DNA of 64,000 bases from Marinifilum breve (GTDB lineage: Bacteria > Bacteroidota > Bacteroidia > Bacteroidales > Marinifilaceae): NCBI RefSeq assembly GCF_003202155.1, contig NZ_QFLI01000004.1:186001-250000 (forward strand), written 5' to 3'. Each line of letters begins with the position of its first letter. Position 1 is the first letter of the stretch. This document shows positions 44,937 through 53,582 of the stretch, one piece after another. The translations under genes were made by a program, and so were the position numbers. The notes beneath the pieces were generated by a model that did not search any database, was not told the DNA's origin, and was given only the letters and a program-made list of their open reading frames with translations.

Positions 44937-45683
44937 TTAATTTACCGGCTCTTCGCTAGCTTCCTTCTTGTAAGCATCATTTCGCTTTTTCCAATACTTA
45001 CTCTGGTAGCGCTTCAGCCTCTTTTCATCTTTTCTGAAAAGATATTTGCCTGCTGCGCGTAACTCATCCAGCCCTTCTTTAAGATAGGTGTATGATTTAT
45101 CGCGTAACAATTTGGCTTCGCTACCACTTAAACGATTTTCGTTGGCAATGGCCAGTGCGTTAGAGGCATCAACACCCAACTTCTCCAAATCATCCAATTT
45201 GGTTAGGTCGTAGTTAATGGCTTGCAATGGTTCAGGATGCTTTCTTCCCAACACAACCAAATCGCTGATGTCTTGCAAAGTATCGGCATGCGTACTTCCA
45301 TCGTCAATATCCGAAATGGCATCCATTACATTGTCAACGTTTCGATAGGCATACTTAAAAGTATGAATGGTATCAAACTTTGCCTCGGTGGCCTGCTCTC
45401 TTAAAGCTGCCCAATCTTCCTCGGCATTGTTGGCACAATGGTTTTCTTCCAACCATAACGACTCAGCTTCCTGGCATGCACCTGCTCTTTGCTCCAAATT
45501 ATCCGTTTTTTCCGACGTATAATTAATGGTAGCCAAAGCCTCGGCATCAACACGTGCACATCTTACCGTGTCGTGTGTTTCACGAACCAAAACGTTTACA
45601 GGAACGGTAATTGCAATCACCCTATCGTTAGGAATTGCCGAAATTGTTGGCTTTAGTACTTCCAAAGCCTTTTCTTCGTCCAT
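44937..45683 (-). CDS. Uncharacterised helical protein
   Basis: The 248-residue protein is acidic in the N-terminal two thirds and strongly basic at the C-terminus (FRKDEKRLKRYQSKYWKKRNDAYKK). It has no signal peptide or membrane segment and is predicted to be all helical. Two cysteine-bearing stretches (RCARVDAEA, GACQEAESLWLEENHC) are visible. I recognise no family. It stands alone between two repeat-filled intergenic spaces. Confidence 0.6.
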   Translation of the reverse strand: MDEEKALEVLKPTISAIPNDRVIAITVPVNVLVRETHDTVRCARVDAEALATINYTSEKTDNLEQRAGACQEAESLWLEENHCANNAEEDWAALREQATEAKFDTIHTFKYAYRNVDNVMDAISDIDDGSTHADTLQDISDLVVLGRKHPEPLQAINYDLTKLDDLEKLGVDASNALAIANENRLSGSEAKLLRDKSYTYLKEGLDELRAAGKYLFRKDEKRLKRYQSKYWKKRNDAYKKEASEEPVN

Positions 45684-45761
45684 TTTATAACAAATTAAAG
45701 TTTTAAATAAAATTTGGGTAGTAACTTCTGTGTAAAGAAGTAATAAGAGGGTAGTCTGTGT

Positions 45762-45787
45762 GCAATATTGTCCGCAGGCAATATTGC
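45762..45787. repeat. REP-like hairpin GCAATATTG / CAATATTGC
   Basis: A perfect 9-bp inverted repeat with an 8-nt loop (TCCGCAGG) in the 378-bp gene-free space before the FKBP gene. It may be a REP-like element or a structured leader. Confidence 0.6.
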
Positions 45788-45966
45788 TAGCGCGCTTAAG
45801 ACTAATGATTAAAAAATTTTACTTACAACTATTGATTTACAATAGTATAATTAAAGCTAAGCATTTTAATTAACACCATAATGTTAAAAAATCTTAAAAT
45901 AATATTCTCACACAAAGAGCCTTGTAAATGAATTTTTAAATTTTCCCTCAAAATTGTAAATTCGCT

Positions 45967-46020
45967 TCGCCTGTAATAAATGAGTATTTATTATTGATTT
46001 ACTGATCGAGTTACAGGCGA
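45967..46020. repeat. Inverted repeat TCGCCTGTAA / TTACAGGCGA
   Basis: A perfect 10-bp inverted repeat (45967-45976 and 46011-46020) with a 34-nt loop, ending 41 bp before the FKBP start codon. It could be an operator or a 5'-leader stem. Confidence 0.6.
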
Positions 46021-46061
46021 GTAAAAATTCAAGTTTTAACCCCTAAATAAAATTTATACAC

Positions 46062-46883
46062 ATGAAAAGAAGTAGTATTATTCTTGCTCTCTTGGCTGTT
46101 ATTGTAATTTTTAGTGCATGTAACAAAGTACCTCGCTCGGGTAAATTAAAGTTTAAAAACAGTGTGGATAGTGTAAGCTATGCATTGGGTTATATCGAAG
46201 CAAATAACTACAAGAAAAGTTTCGAACGTATGCCTTTCCAAATGGATACTGCCGCTATGGTAGCATTTGCCAAAGCTGTTGCCAAAACAAAACTATCGGA
46301 AAGATATGTTGAGTTTAGAAAAAATCAGTTTGAAGACTTAAACGAGGATGTTTTCTACAAAGGCTTTCTAAACGAGTTGGCATATGGTAAATCATACTTC
46401 TCAGAAATGAGTGCAGATATCTATTTAAGAAAGATTTTTGAAAAGCAAAAGGCCCAAAAAGATTCTCTTAAAAAAGAAGAAGGAATAGCCAACCTGGCCA
46501 AAGGGAAAAAGTTCTTGGAAGAAAATAAAGCTCGCGAAGGAGTTATTGAAACCGAAAGCGGATTGCAATACGAAATTATTAAAGAAGGTACGGGTAAAGT
46601 TGCCCAGTTAACCGATCGTGTTAAATGTGTTTATCATGGTACTTTAATTGATGGTACTGTTTTCGATAGCTCGAAAGAGCGAGGCGACACTACTGCTTTT
46701 GGTGTAAATCGTGTAATTAAAGGTTGGACTGAAGCATTACAGTTAATGCCTGAAGGATCGGAATGGAGATTGTACATTCCAGGTGATTTGGCTTACGGCG
46801 AAAGAGGTAGCCAAAAAATTGGTCCGAACGAAACTTTAATTTTCGATATCAACTTGGTTGAGGTAGTTGAGAAGAAAAAATAA
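46062..46883 (+). CDS. FKBP-type peptidyl-prolyl isomerase lipoprotein
   Basis: The 273-residue protein has a lipoprotein signal (VIVIFSACNKVP, Cys 20). A helical dimerisation region of FkpA/Mip type follows (about 30-160, opening SVDSVSYALGYIEANNY). The FKBP domain (about 165-270) has the active-site segments VKCVYHGTLIDGTVFDSS, GVNRVIKGWTEALQLM and IPGDLAYGERG. It probably catalyses prolyl isomerisation in the periplasm and helps outer-membrane protein folding. Confidence 0.95.
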   Translation: MKRSSIILALLAVIVIFSACNKVPRSGKLKFKNSVDSVSYALGYIEANNYKKSFERMPFQMDTAAMVAFAKAVAKTKLSERYVEFRKNQFEDLNEDVFYKGFLNELAYGKSYFSEMSADIYLRKIFEKQKAQKDSLKKEEGIANLAKGKKFLEENKAREGVIETESGLQYEIIKEGTGKVAQLTDRVKCVYHGTLIDGTVFDSSKERGDTTAFGVNRVIKGWTEALQLMPEGSEWRLYIPGDLAYGERGSQKIGPNETLIFDINLVEVVEKKK

Positions 46884-46907
46884 GATTTACGATTATAGAT
46901 ATTGATA

Positions 46908-46935
46908 AAGGGATGCCGGTTGGTGTCCCTTTTTT
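46908..46935 (+). terminator. Intrinsic terminator after the FKBP gene
   Basis: AAGGGA / TCCCTT stem with inner TGCC/GG pairs and a T6 tract. Confidence 0.8.
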
Positions 46936-47040
46936 AATTATTAATTAGCAATGTGTAATGAATAATTGTTTTGATTTGAATCGCCTCTTCCCCTTCCATT
47001 CTAAACACATACTTCAACGGTTGAACTATTCTAACCTTTC

Positions 47041-47460
47041 TACTATTCCCTTTCAGGTAGCTGAGCGGAGTCGAAGCTCTACTTTTCACGATTCTTTCAA
47101 GCCACTGGCTAAAGCCAAGTGACAAATGAAAAGAAAGTACCTAATTAGACGTTTTGACAATTCGACTGTTGGTCTTTACCCGTCGCGAGAAACCCAAAAG
47201 ATATAATAAAGAACCAAGTCGCGACAATTAAGCTAATCATCATTACCCAGGGTGACATTCGTTTCACTCATTTACCCTGGGCTACAAATATTTTGCTCCT
47301 ACAGAGCAAGCCTAAATTCATTATCAAATATAAAATACTCCTAAGTTAGACTTTTCGACTTCTCTACTATTCCCTTTTAGGTAGCTGAGCGGAGTCGAAG
47401 CTCCACTTTTACTATTCTTTCAAGCCACTGGCTAATGCCAAGTGACAGCGGAAAAGAAAG
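47041..47460. repeat. Duplicated intergenic element of about 100 bp
   Basis: Copies at 47041-47138 and 47365-47460 are about 85 percent alike by eye. Each holds GTAGCTGAGCGGAGTCGAAG, a motif family common in Bacteroidota intergenic DNA, and a hairpin-forming CACTGGCT-N-AGCCAAGTG. They lie in direct orientation in the 713-bp gene-free space 46884-47596 before the first blaI gene. An apparent frame at 46934-47125 is part of it. Confidence 0.8.
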
Positions 47461-47532
47461 CAACTCATTGAACGGTTTAACTACTCGACTATTAGACCGT
47501 TTGACTTTTTCTTACTACTAAAATAGAACTTT

Positions 47533-47581
47533 TACTATAAAAATAGTAGGATTTAAAAATCATTCTACTATATTTGTAGTA
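47533..47581. promoter_or_regulatory. Two BlaI/MecI operators and -7 element before blaI-1
   Basis: Two 16-bp palindromes of the form TACTA-N6-TAGTA: TACTATAAAAATAGTA (47533-47548) and TACTATATTTGTAGTA (47566-47581), 33 bp apart. The second contains TATATTTG (47569-47576), an exact Bacteroidota -7 element, so repressor binding would block the promoter. This indicates autoregulation of the module. Confidence 0.85.
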
Positions 47582-47596
47582 GAATTATAATCGAAA

Positions 47597-47992
47597 TTGT
47601 ATATGGATATCAAATCACTTACCAAAGCAGAAGAGCAAATCATGCAGATTTTATGGCAGTTACACGATGGAACTGTGAAAGAAGTAATCGAAAACTTTAA
47701 AGATTCTAAACCTGCATATACAACTGTGGCAACCGTATTAAGTGTGTTAGAAAAGAAAGGATTTGTAAAACACCGCAAAGTGGGAAACACAAAATTGTTT
47801 ACCCCCATGGTAAGTAAAACTGATTATACCAAAGTACAATTCTCGTCGCTCTTACGTAATTACTTTAATGGTTCGTTTCCGAAAATGGCAAGCTTTTTTG
47901 CCCGTGAAAACGATTTGGACATCTCCGACTTGGAAAATATCATGAAACAAGCCGAAGAAGAAATGAAGCAAGACAACAACAAAAACGAATAG
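47597..47992 (+). CDS. BlaI/MecI family transcriptional repressor, copy 1
   Basis: The 131-residue protein has an N-terminal winged helix (LTKAEEQIMQILWQLHDGTVKEVIENF...PAYTTVATVLSVLEKKGFV) and a C-terminal dimerisation region (FPKMASFFARENDLDISDLENIM) typical of BlaI/MecI/CopY proteins. It binds the palindromes just upstream and should be inactivated by proteolysis triggered by the partner M56 membrane protein, whose start codon lies 2 bp after its stop. Confidence 0.95.
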   Translation: MYMDIKSLTKAEEQIMQILWQLHDGTVKEVIENFKDSKPAYTTVATVLSVLEKKGFVKHRKVGNTKLFTPMVSKTDYTKVQFSSLLRNYFNGSFPKMASFFARENDLDISDLENIMKQAEEEMKQDNNKNE

Positions 47993-47993
47993 T

Positions 47994-49844
47994 ATGAATG
48001 TTTATTTTGACTTTCTGATAAAAGCATCGGTCAGCATAGGCATCATGTATGCTCTGTACTGGTTGTTGCTCCGCAATTTAACCCACTTTAAAGCCAATCG
48101 ATATTTTCTACTGGCAAGTGTGGTTTTGGCGATAATTTGTGCTGCATTTCCACTTAAATATGAAGTATTAATGCAAGCACCTGCTGCAGTAAAAGGTTCT
48201 GAGTTTGCAGATCAGTTTCAGCGCAACATTAGCAATACCAATATGGTACAGGAGGAAAGCTTTCAATTCGGAATTTGGGACTTTCTGTTAAGTGCCTACA
48301 CATTGGGCTTTGTTTTGGTTTTGCTCCGCCTGATTATTCAATCGTGGAAACCTGTACAGATTATTCTGCAAACCAATCCTAAAAAAATAGACGATTACCT
48401 GTTGCATGAGAATACGGTTTACAAAATGCCATTCTCATTCTTTAACAGGATTTTAATTCATCCTGAATATTTTAAACAAAACGAGATAAATGACATTTTA
48501 ACTCATGAAAAAGTGCACATTCAAGAGCGTCATTGGATCGATTTGTTCATTATAGAGCTGTTAACAGTGTTTTTTTGGTTCAACCCATTTATATGGTTGT
48601 TTGAACGCGCAATTAAACAAAACCATGAATACCTGGCCGACAAAGGTGTATTATCCCGGGGCCAATCACCTGTCAGGTATCAGGCTATATTAATTAACCA
48701 GCTAATGGGCACAAAAGTAATTGGCTTAGCCAATCACTTGAATTTTGCCCTCGGCCCAACCCGATTTAAAATGATGACGAAAGAAAAATGTTCGAAACGA
48801 AAATTGTACCGAATGATTTGGCTTCTGCCTGTATTGGCACTATTGATGTACTCGTTTGCTCAACCTGAATACAAGGTGCAAGAAGAAGAAATGGTTGCTA
48901 TCACAACAAATTCTCACGTGATATTAAAAGGTAATGTTAAAGATAACAAAGGGAATGCTATTCAAGGTGTATCCATTATCTTAAGAGGCTCTAAAACTGG
49001 AACAATCACTGACCAGAAAGGCAATTATAAGTTGGAATTACCTAATGAAGGTGAATTTGGATTGATTGCCATGCATCCGGCTTATGAAATGGTAAGTAAT
49101 ACCATTAATTTAAACTCAACAAATGGAGCCAATTGGAAACATGATTTTATTCTGAAAGCTGTTAGTTCGAAAGAAAAACAAAAAGCAATTAAAGTTTCTG
49201 GTACCGTAAAAGATGTGAATGGAAATCCAATGCCGGGAACTTCTGTAGTATTAAAAGGTAGTACTTTAGGAACGGTTGCCGACAGACAAGGGAAATATGA
49301 AATTGAAGTACCTGCAGGATCCAAAGTTGCATTCGTAGCTTCTTTTGTTGGCTACCAAACGCATGCAACCAGAGCTACTCTTCCAGAAAACAATAAGCCT
49401 ATGGAGGTAAATTTCATTATGAAACGTGAAGTGATTGAAATTAACGCAAAAGAGTTGAAAAAAGCAGGTGAAATGCTTCCTCCTCCACCGCCACCACCAG
49501 CTCCTGAAGCTCCGGATAGTTCTGACGAAACTGTTTTTTATATTGTAGAGGAAATGCCTGAATATCCACAAGGATTTTATGGACTTGCGCAACATGTAAA
49601 AAAACAATCTGCGAATATCAAGGAGAAATTTTTCTTCGAAAATAAAAAATTAGAAGGTAGTGCTACGGTTGGCTTCACCGTTTCTCCAAAGGGAAATGTG
49701 AGCAATGTTCAGATTTTGCAAAAATCAAATAAAGTGGCTGCCGAAGCAGCAAAAATAATTGCTTCTAAAATGAAGGATTGGAAACCTGGTTCTCAGCGTG
49801 GTAAAAAAGTAGCTGTTGATTTTGCAATGTCACTAGAGTTCTAA
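47994..49844 (+). CDS. BlaR1-like M56 metallopeptidase with carboxypeptidase-regulatory and TonB-like domains, copy 1
   Basis: The 616-residue protein has N-terminal membrane helices (about 5-60, 95-115) and an M56 zinc protease site HEKVH (H171-H175) followed by HEYLADKGVL. A membrane helix follows (about 275-290), then two carboxypeptidase-D-regulatory-like beta domains (about 305-385 and 400-480; VKDVNGNPMPGTSVVLKGS). A proline-rich linker (PPPPPPPAPEAP) leads to a TonB-C-like end (about 545-616). The penicillin-binding sensor of classical BlaR1 is absent, so the signal is unlikely to be sensed as in staphylococci. It forms an operon with blaI-1. Confidence 0.9.
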   Translation: MNVYFDFLIKASVSIGIMYALYWLLLRNLTHFKANRYFLLASVVLAIICAAFPLKYEVLMQAPAAVKGSEFADQFQRNISNTNMVQEESFQFGIWDFLLSAYTLGFVLVLLRLIIQSWKPVQIILQTNPKKIDDYLLHENTVYKMPFSFFNRILIHPEYFKQNEINDILTHEKVHIQERHWIDLFIIELLTVFFWFNPFIWLFERAIKQNHEYLADKGVLSRGQSPVRYQAILINQLMGTKVIGLANHLNFALGPTRFKMMTKEKCSKRKLYRMIWLLPVLALLMYSFAQPEYKVQEEEMVAITTNSHVILKGNVKDNKGNAIQGVSIILRGSKTGTITDQKGNYKLELPNEGEFGLIAMHPAYEMVSNTINLNSTNGANWKHDFILKAVSSKEKQKAIKVSGTVKDVNGNPMPGTSVVLKGSTLGTVADRQGKYEIEVPAGSKVAFVASFVGYQTHATRATLPENNKPMEVNFIMKREVIEINAKELKKAGEMLPPPPPPPAPEAPDSSDETVFYIVEEMPEYPQGFYGLAQHVKKQSANIKEKFFFENKKLEGSATVGFTVSPKGNVSNVQILQKSNKVAAEAAKIIASKMKDWKPGSQRGKKVAVDFAMSLEF

Positions 49845-49871
49845 ACAAAAAACAATTTCGATATTATTCTA

Positions 49872-49918
49872 AAAAAGTGCTGTTATACACGATTTGCTAA
49901 GTGTAAACAGCACTTTTT
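49872..49918. terminator. Bidirectional terminator between M56-1 and thioredoxin
   Basis: Inverted repeat AAAAAGTGCTGTT / AACAGCACTTTTT with additional ACAC/GTGT pairing and T-runs on both strands, in the space between convergent genes. Confidence 0.85.
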
Positions 49919-49943
49919 ATATCGTTCCGATTAGAATTCACCA

Positions 49944-50267
49944 TTATGCCTTTATTAAGCTCTCCAACTTGTCTACCAATGTTGATTCGGGTACTACGCC
50001 AACCGATTTATCCAAAATTTCGGAATTCTTCACAAAAAATAATGCAGGGATACTTCCAATTTGATACTTGGTTCTTAAGTCGGGAAACTTATGCACATCC
50101 AACTTATGAAACTCTACTTTTCCTTCGTAGTCTCCTGCCAGCTTTTCTACAATTGGCATTAGTGCCTGACATGGTGGACAAGTATCGGCGTAAAAATCTA
50201 TGAATATCGCATGCTCCTCTTTCAATAAATTCTCTAATTCCTTTGCATTTTCTATTGCTTTCATCAT
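49944..50267 (-). CDS. Thioredoxin-family protein with CPPC active site
   Basis: The 107-residue protein is a single thioredoxin domain with active site DTCPPCQAL (C30, C33) and cis-Pro in IGSIPALFF. The usual CGPC is replaced by CPPC, which changes redox potential in related proteins. No signal peptide, so it is cytoplasmic. It probably reduces protein disulfides; whether it is the main thioredoxin is not shown. Confidence 0.88.
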   Translation of the reverse strand: MMKAIENAKELENLLKEEHAIFIDFYADTCPPCQALMPIVEKLAGDYEGKVEFHKLDVHKFPDLRTKYQIGSIPALFFVKNSEILDKSVGVVPESTLVDKLESLIKA

Positions 50268-50381
50268 TTCAATCTTAAATGTTACTAATCCTATAAGTCT
50301 GTGTACAAATATGCTAAAACTTTACCCTTCGTTCATTGTTGATTATTCCCGAAGGCTTATCAATTTTTCCCTTACGCCTAA

Positions 50382-50411
50382 TTTGATCCTTAAAATCTCT
50401 TTCTATCTTTA
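50382..50411 (+). promoter_or_regulatory. Probable tag promoter
   Basis: TTTG (50382-50385), 18-bp spacer, TATCTTTA (50404-50411), close to TAnnTTTG, about 23 bp before the tag start codon. Confidence 0.55.
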
Positions 50412-50434
50412 GCTAATTCTTAAAATTAACAGAA

Positions 50435-50998
50435 ATGGAAAAAATAAGATGCGAATGGGCAGGTAACGATCCTCTATACTGCGATTACCACGATAATGAG
50501 TGGGGAGTGCCACTTCATGATGATCAGATGTTATTTGAGTTTTTGATTTTGGAAGGTGCACAGGCGGGTTTAAGTTGGATTACGGTACTTCGAAAACGAG
50601 AAAACTATCGCAAGGCTTTTGATAATTTCGATCCGAATATTGTGGCCAATTACGACCAAGAAAAAGTGGATGAATTGCTTCAAAATGAAGGCATCATTAG
50701 AAATAAACTGAAAATAAATTCGGCCATTAAAAATGCCAAAGCTTTTCTTAAAGTTCAAGCAGAATTCGGTAGTTTCGACAAATACATTTGGAGCTTTACA
50801 GGTGGTAAAACCATTAAAAATGCATGGAAAAACCTATCTGAAGTTCCTGCTCTTACAGATGAAGCAACTGCTATGAGCAAAGATCTAAAAAAGCGAGGTT
50901 TCAATTTTGTTGGACCAACCATTTGCTATGCTTTTATGCAAGCAACAGGCATGGTTAATGATCACACAACAGATTGTTTTAAATACAATGCGAAATAA
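50435..50998 (+). CDS. tag: DNA-3-methyladenine glycosylase I
   Basis: The 187-residue protein matches Tag in length and motifs: IRCEWAGNDPLYCDYHDNEWGVPLHDD at the N-terminus, LEGAQAGLSWITVLRKRENYRKAF, and HTTDCF at the C-terminus, with Cys/His zinc ligands. It removes 3-methyladenine from alkylated DNA. It has its own promoter-like sequence and sits between the two BlaI/M56 modules. Confidence 0.97.
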   Translation: MEKIRCEWAGNDPLYCDYHDNEWGVPLHDDQMLFEFLILEGAQAGLSWITVLRKRENYRKAFDNFDPNIVANYDQEKVDELLQNEGIIRNKLKINSAIKNAKAFLKVQAEFGSFDKYIWSFTGGKTIKNAWKNLSEVPALTDEATAMSKDLKKRGFNFVGPTICYAFMQATGMVNDHTTDCFKYNAK

Positions 50999-51028
50999 AA
51001 AATGCCTTTGCTTATACAAAGGCATTCA
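50999..51028 (-). terminator. Terminator after the second M56 gene
   Basis: AATGCCTTTG / CAAAGGCATT with a T6 tract on the minus strand, in the space between convergent tag and M56-2. Confidence 0.75.
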
Positions 51029-51064
51029 TTGCTGAATTAAAGATTCAAACTTGAGTTTGATATG

Positions 51065-53053
51065 CTATTCACTCTTCACTTTTTCTATATGGATTGAAGG
51101 ATCATTTCCCTTCCCTAATTTAAAGTTAATAGGAACTGTATAAAGTACATTAACAGGTTTACCATCTTTTGTTCCAGGTTCCCATTGAGGCATTAAATTC
51201 ACAACTCGAATTGCTTCTTTGTCCAATGAAGGATCAACACCTCTTACGATTTTAGGATCACTCACCTTTCCATCCTTATTCACAATAAAAGAAACAAATA
51301 CTCTTCCCTGAATTCCATTGTCCTGAGCCACTTTAGGATAAACAAGAGTTCTTGCAAGAAACTTTTGAACCTCTAAATGACCTCCCGGAAACTTAGGCAT
51401 ATCATCAACCATATTATAAGCTTTCTTTCCATTGATAATTACTGTTTCATCTTTCTTTTTAATTTCAAGAGCTTCTTTTTTTTCATTTCCCATACCAAAA
51501 TTTACAGGCACGGTATAGGCAACCTTAACTATTACTCCATTTTGCTTTCCTGGAGTCCAATCCGGCATAGATTTAATTACCCTAATAGCCTCTTTATCCA
51601 GCGATGGATCTACACTTCGGACAACTTTAGGTTTATCAATTTTTCCATCTTTTGTAATTATAAACGTCACAAACACACGACCTTTAATCCCATTTTCTTT
51701 GGCAACTTTAGGATATACAATTGATTTATTTATGAACTTCTGTATTGCTGCATATCCTCCCGGAAACTGAGGCATATCTTCAACCATCACAAAAACATCA
51801 TCAGGATTAAACGTACTCTTTTTTGCCTTTTCATTAGAACTCCAGTCATTTCCCTCAGACGGCAGTACTTTTCCTTTTTGTGATTTCATTTTAATTTTTA
51901 AAAAGTAATTATTCTCTTTATTACCATTTAAAATAAAATCTTCAACAGCCATTTTCCGGGTTTCCAAACCAATAAATGAAATCGTTATATTAGCATCTTT
52001 CTCAACTTGCAATTCAAATTTACCGTAGACATTAGTAACAGTTCCAGCCTTTGATCCTTCCACAAGAATTGTTACACCTGGCAGCTCTTTTTCATCTTCG
52101 GCAATCACAAGTCCAGAAATTTTAACCACATCTTTTTCTTGAATTTCCACAATTTCAATATCCTGAGCTTGTACTTTAACAGCTTTCATATTAAAAACCA
52201 ATACAGCAGCTATAACCGGAATCATAAGTAATAATTTATAGCGCCTTATTTTTGGACCTTTTTCTTTTGACATCATAATCATTCTTTTTTTGTTTATGGA
52301 GTGATTAAAGTTGTTGGCTAAACCAACCACTTCTGCTCCCATTAATTGGTTAATCAAAATTGCCTGATACTGTCCGATGCTGAAACCGCGCGCTATTACT
52401 CCGTCATCAGCCAATAATTCATGCGTTTGTTTTATTGCGATTTGAAAAAGCCATACAAATGGATTAAACCAAAATACTATGCTTAAAATTTCCACCAAAA
52501 GCAGATCGATCCAGTGCTTTTGAAGTGCATGAACTTTTTCGTGTATAAATATATTTCTCAACTCTTCATTTTCGAACTCTTCCCTGTTGATCACAACATA
52601 TCCAAAGAAGCTAAATGCAGGTATTTGCTCATCAAGTAGTATTACCTTACAGTTATCCCTCTCAATAAACTCCTTTCCTTCAATCATAATCCATATTTGC
52701 CATACCTTTATGCTGCTTCTTATAAATAGCACCAAGGAAACGCTTAAGTAGATTCCGAATAAAATCTGAGGAATACTAAATAGACTATTATTTTCTGGCA
52801 TTGCCTCTGGCATTGATCCTGCCATCCAATCTCCAACAGATAGACCTGATAAAACATCTACTGGTGATGCTTCAACTAGTACAGTATATGGTATTCTTAC
52901 AAGAGGTAGAAAAACTGCAAGAACCATACTCGCCATTAGAAACCACCTGATTTCGTTAAAAAACCTTTCGTTTCTTAATAGCAGGAAATACAAGACATAA
53001 AAAACTGCCAGAATTCCCGAGGCCTGCACTAAATAATTGAAGAATTCATTCAT
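51065..53053 (-). CDS. BlaR1-like M56 metallopeptidase with two TonB-C-like domains, copy 2
   Basis: The 662-residue paralogue of the protein at 47994 has the HEKVH zinc motif again at 171-175. It has a membrane helix about 275-292, one carboxypeptidase-D-regulatory-like domain (about 308-380), and two tandem TonB-C-like domains (about 420-520 and 555-655), each with FPGGxxxxQKF and SLDKEAIRV segments. The two repeats are similar, suggesting internal duplication. As in copy 1, no penicillin-binding domain. Its start lies 2 bp after the blaI-2 stop. Confidence 0.9.
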   Translation of the reverse strand: MNEFFNYLVQASGILAVFYVLYFLLLRNERFFNEIRWFLMASMVLAVFLPLVRIPYTVLVEASPVDVLSGLSVGDWMAGSMPEAMPENNSLFSIPQILFGIYLSVSLVLFIRSSIKVWQIWIMIEGKEFIERDNCKVILLDEQIPAFSFFGYVVINREEFENEELRNIFIHEKVHALQKHWIDLLLVEILSIVFWFNPFVWLFQIAIKQTHELLADDGVIARGFSIGQYQAILINQLMGAEVVGLANNFNHSINKKRMIMMSKEKGPKIRRYKLLLMIPVIAAVLVFNMKAVKVQAQDIEIVEIQEKDVVKISGLVIAEDEKELPGVTILVEGSKAGTVTNVYGKFELQVEKDANITISFIGLETRKMAVEDFILNGNKENNYFLKIKMKSQKGKVLPSEGNDWSSNEKAKKSTFNPDDVFVMVEDMPQFPGGYAAIQKFINKSIVYPKVAKENGIKGRVFVTFIITKDGKIDKPKVVRSVDPSLDKEAIRVIKSMPDWTPGKQNGVIVKVAYTVPVNFGMGNEKKEALEIKKKDETVIINGKKAYNMVDDMPKFPGGHLEVQKFLARTLVYPKVAQDNGIQGRVFVSFIVNKDGKVSDPKIVRGVDPSLDKEAIRVVNLMPQWEPGTKDGKPVNVLYTVPINFKLGKGNDPSIHIEKVKSE

Positions 53054-53055
53054 AT

Positions 53056-53427
53056 CTATTTCTCCTTCTCAATTTGTTCTTTCGCGATCTTTATCATTTC
53101 TTCCAATTCCTGAATGCTTAGTTTATTGTCTTTTGCAAAAAAGGATGCCATTCGGGAAAATGAGCCATTAAAATAGTTTTTCACCAAAGCTCCTGCTTTA
53201 AAGCCTGAATAATCTTCTTTCGAAATTTTAACCGCGAACAAATGTGATTTTCCTGCAGGGATTTTATCCGCAAAGCCCTTCTTCTCAAGCGCATTCATAA
53301 CTGTTGCAACAGTCGTATATGCCGGCTTTGGATCAGGAAAATTGGAAACCACTTCTCTAACATTGGCTTCTTTTAATTCCCATAATATCTGCATCACTTG
53401 CTCTTCGGCTTTGGTCAACTCCTTCAT
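53056..53427 (-). CDS. BlaI/MecI family transcriptional repressor, copy 2
   Basis: The 123-residue protein is similar to copy 1 throughout (LTKAEEQVMQILWELKEANVREVVSNF ... SRMASFFAKDNKLSIQELEEMI). It should bind the three TACTA-N6-TAGTA palindromes in the divergent region upstream and control both its own operon and the gene at 53583. Confidence 0.95.
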   Translation of the reverse strand: MKELTKAEEQVMQILWELKEANVREVVSNFPDPKPAYTTVATVMNALEKKGFADKIPAGKSHLFAVKISKEDYSGFKAGALVKNYFNGSFSRMASFFAKDNKLSIQELEEMIKIAKEQIEKEK

Positions 53428-53452
53428 CTTAACATTTACTTTTAGATTAATC

Positions 53453-53510
53453 TACTACAAACTTAGTACTAAATTTTTAGTAGACAAATTTATTTACTAA
53501 AAATTTAGTA
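53453..53510. promoter_or_regulatory. Three BlaI/MecI operators between divergent genes
   Basis: TACTACAAACTTAGTA (53453-53468), TACTAAATTTTTAGTA (53467-53482) and TACTAAAAATTTAGTA (53495-53510), all 16 bp with TACTA/TAGTA arms. The first two overlap by two bases. A full minus-strand promoter and a -7-like TATATTTT (53517-53524) for the plus gene lie in or next to them. Confidence 0.85.
53458..53488 (-). promoter_or_regulatory. Promoter of blaI-2
   Basis: On the minus strand TTTG (plus 53485-53488), exactly 19 bp, TAAGTTTG (plus 53458-53465): a perfect match to the Bacteroidota consensus, overlapped by two BlaI operators. Confidence 0.8.
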
Positions 53511-53582
53511 GATAACTATATTTTTAAATTGCAAGAGTTGATAAATGCAAGCTATTTTGCTAACTATGCAAAAAATTTGAGC

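Noticed and set aside
46934-47125. 63-codon minus-strand frame after the FKBP gene
   Set aside because: It starts inside the duplicated intergenic element and has no matching frame in the second copy.
47994-53053. Classical beta-lactam resistance (blaR1/mecR1) loci
   Set aside because: Neither M56 protein has a penicillin-binding sensor domain and no beta-lactamase gene is adjacent; the partial serine hydrolase at 1-392 is far away and on another transcript.
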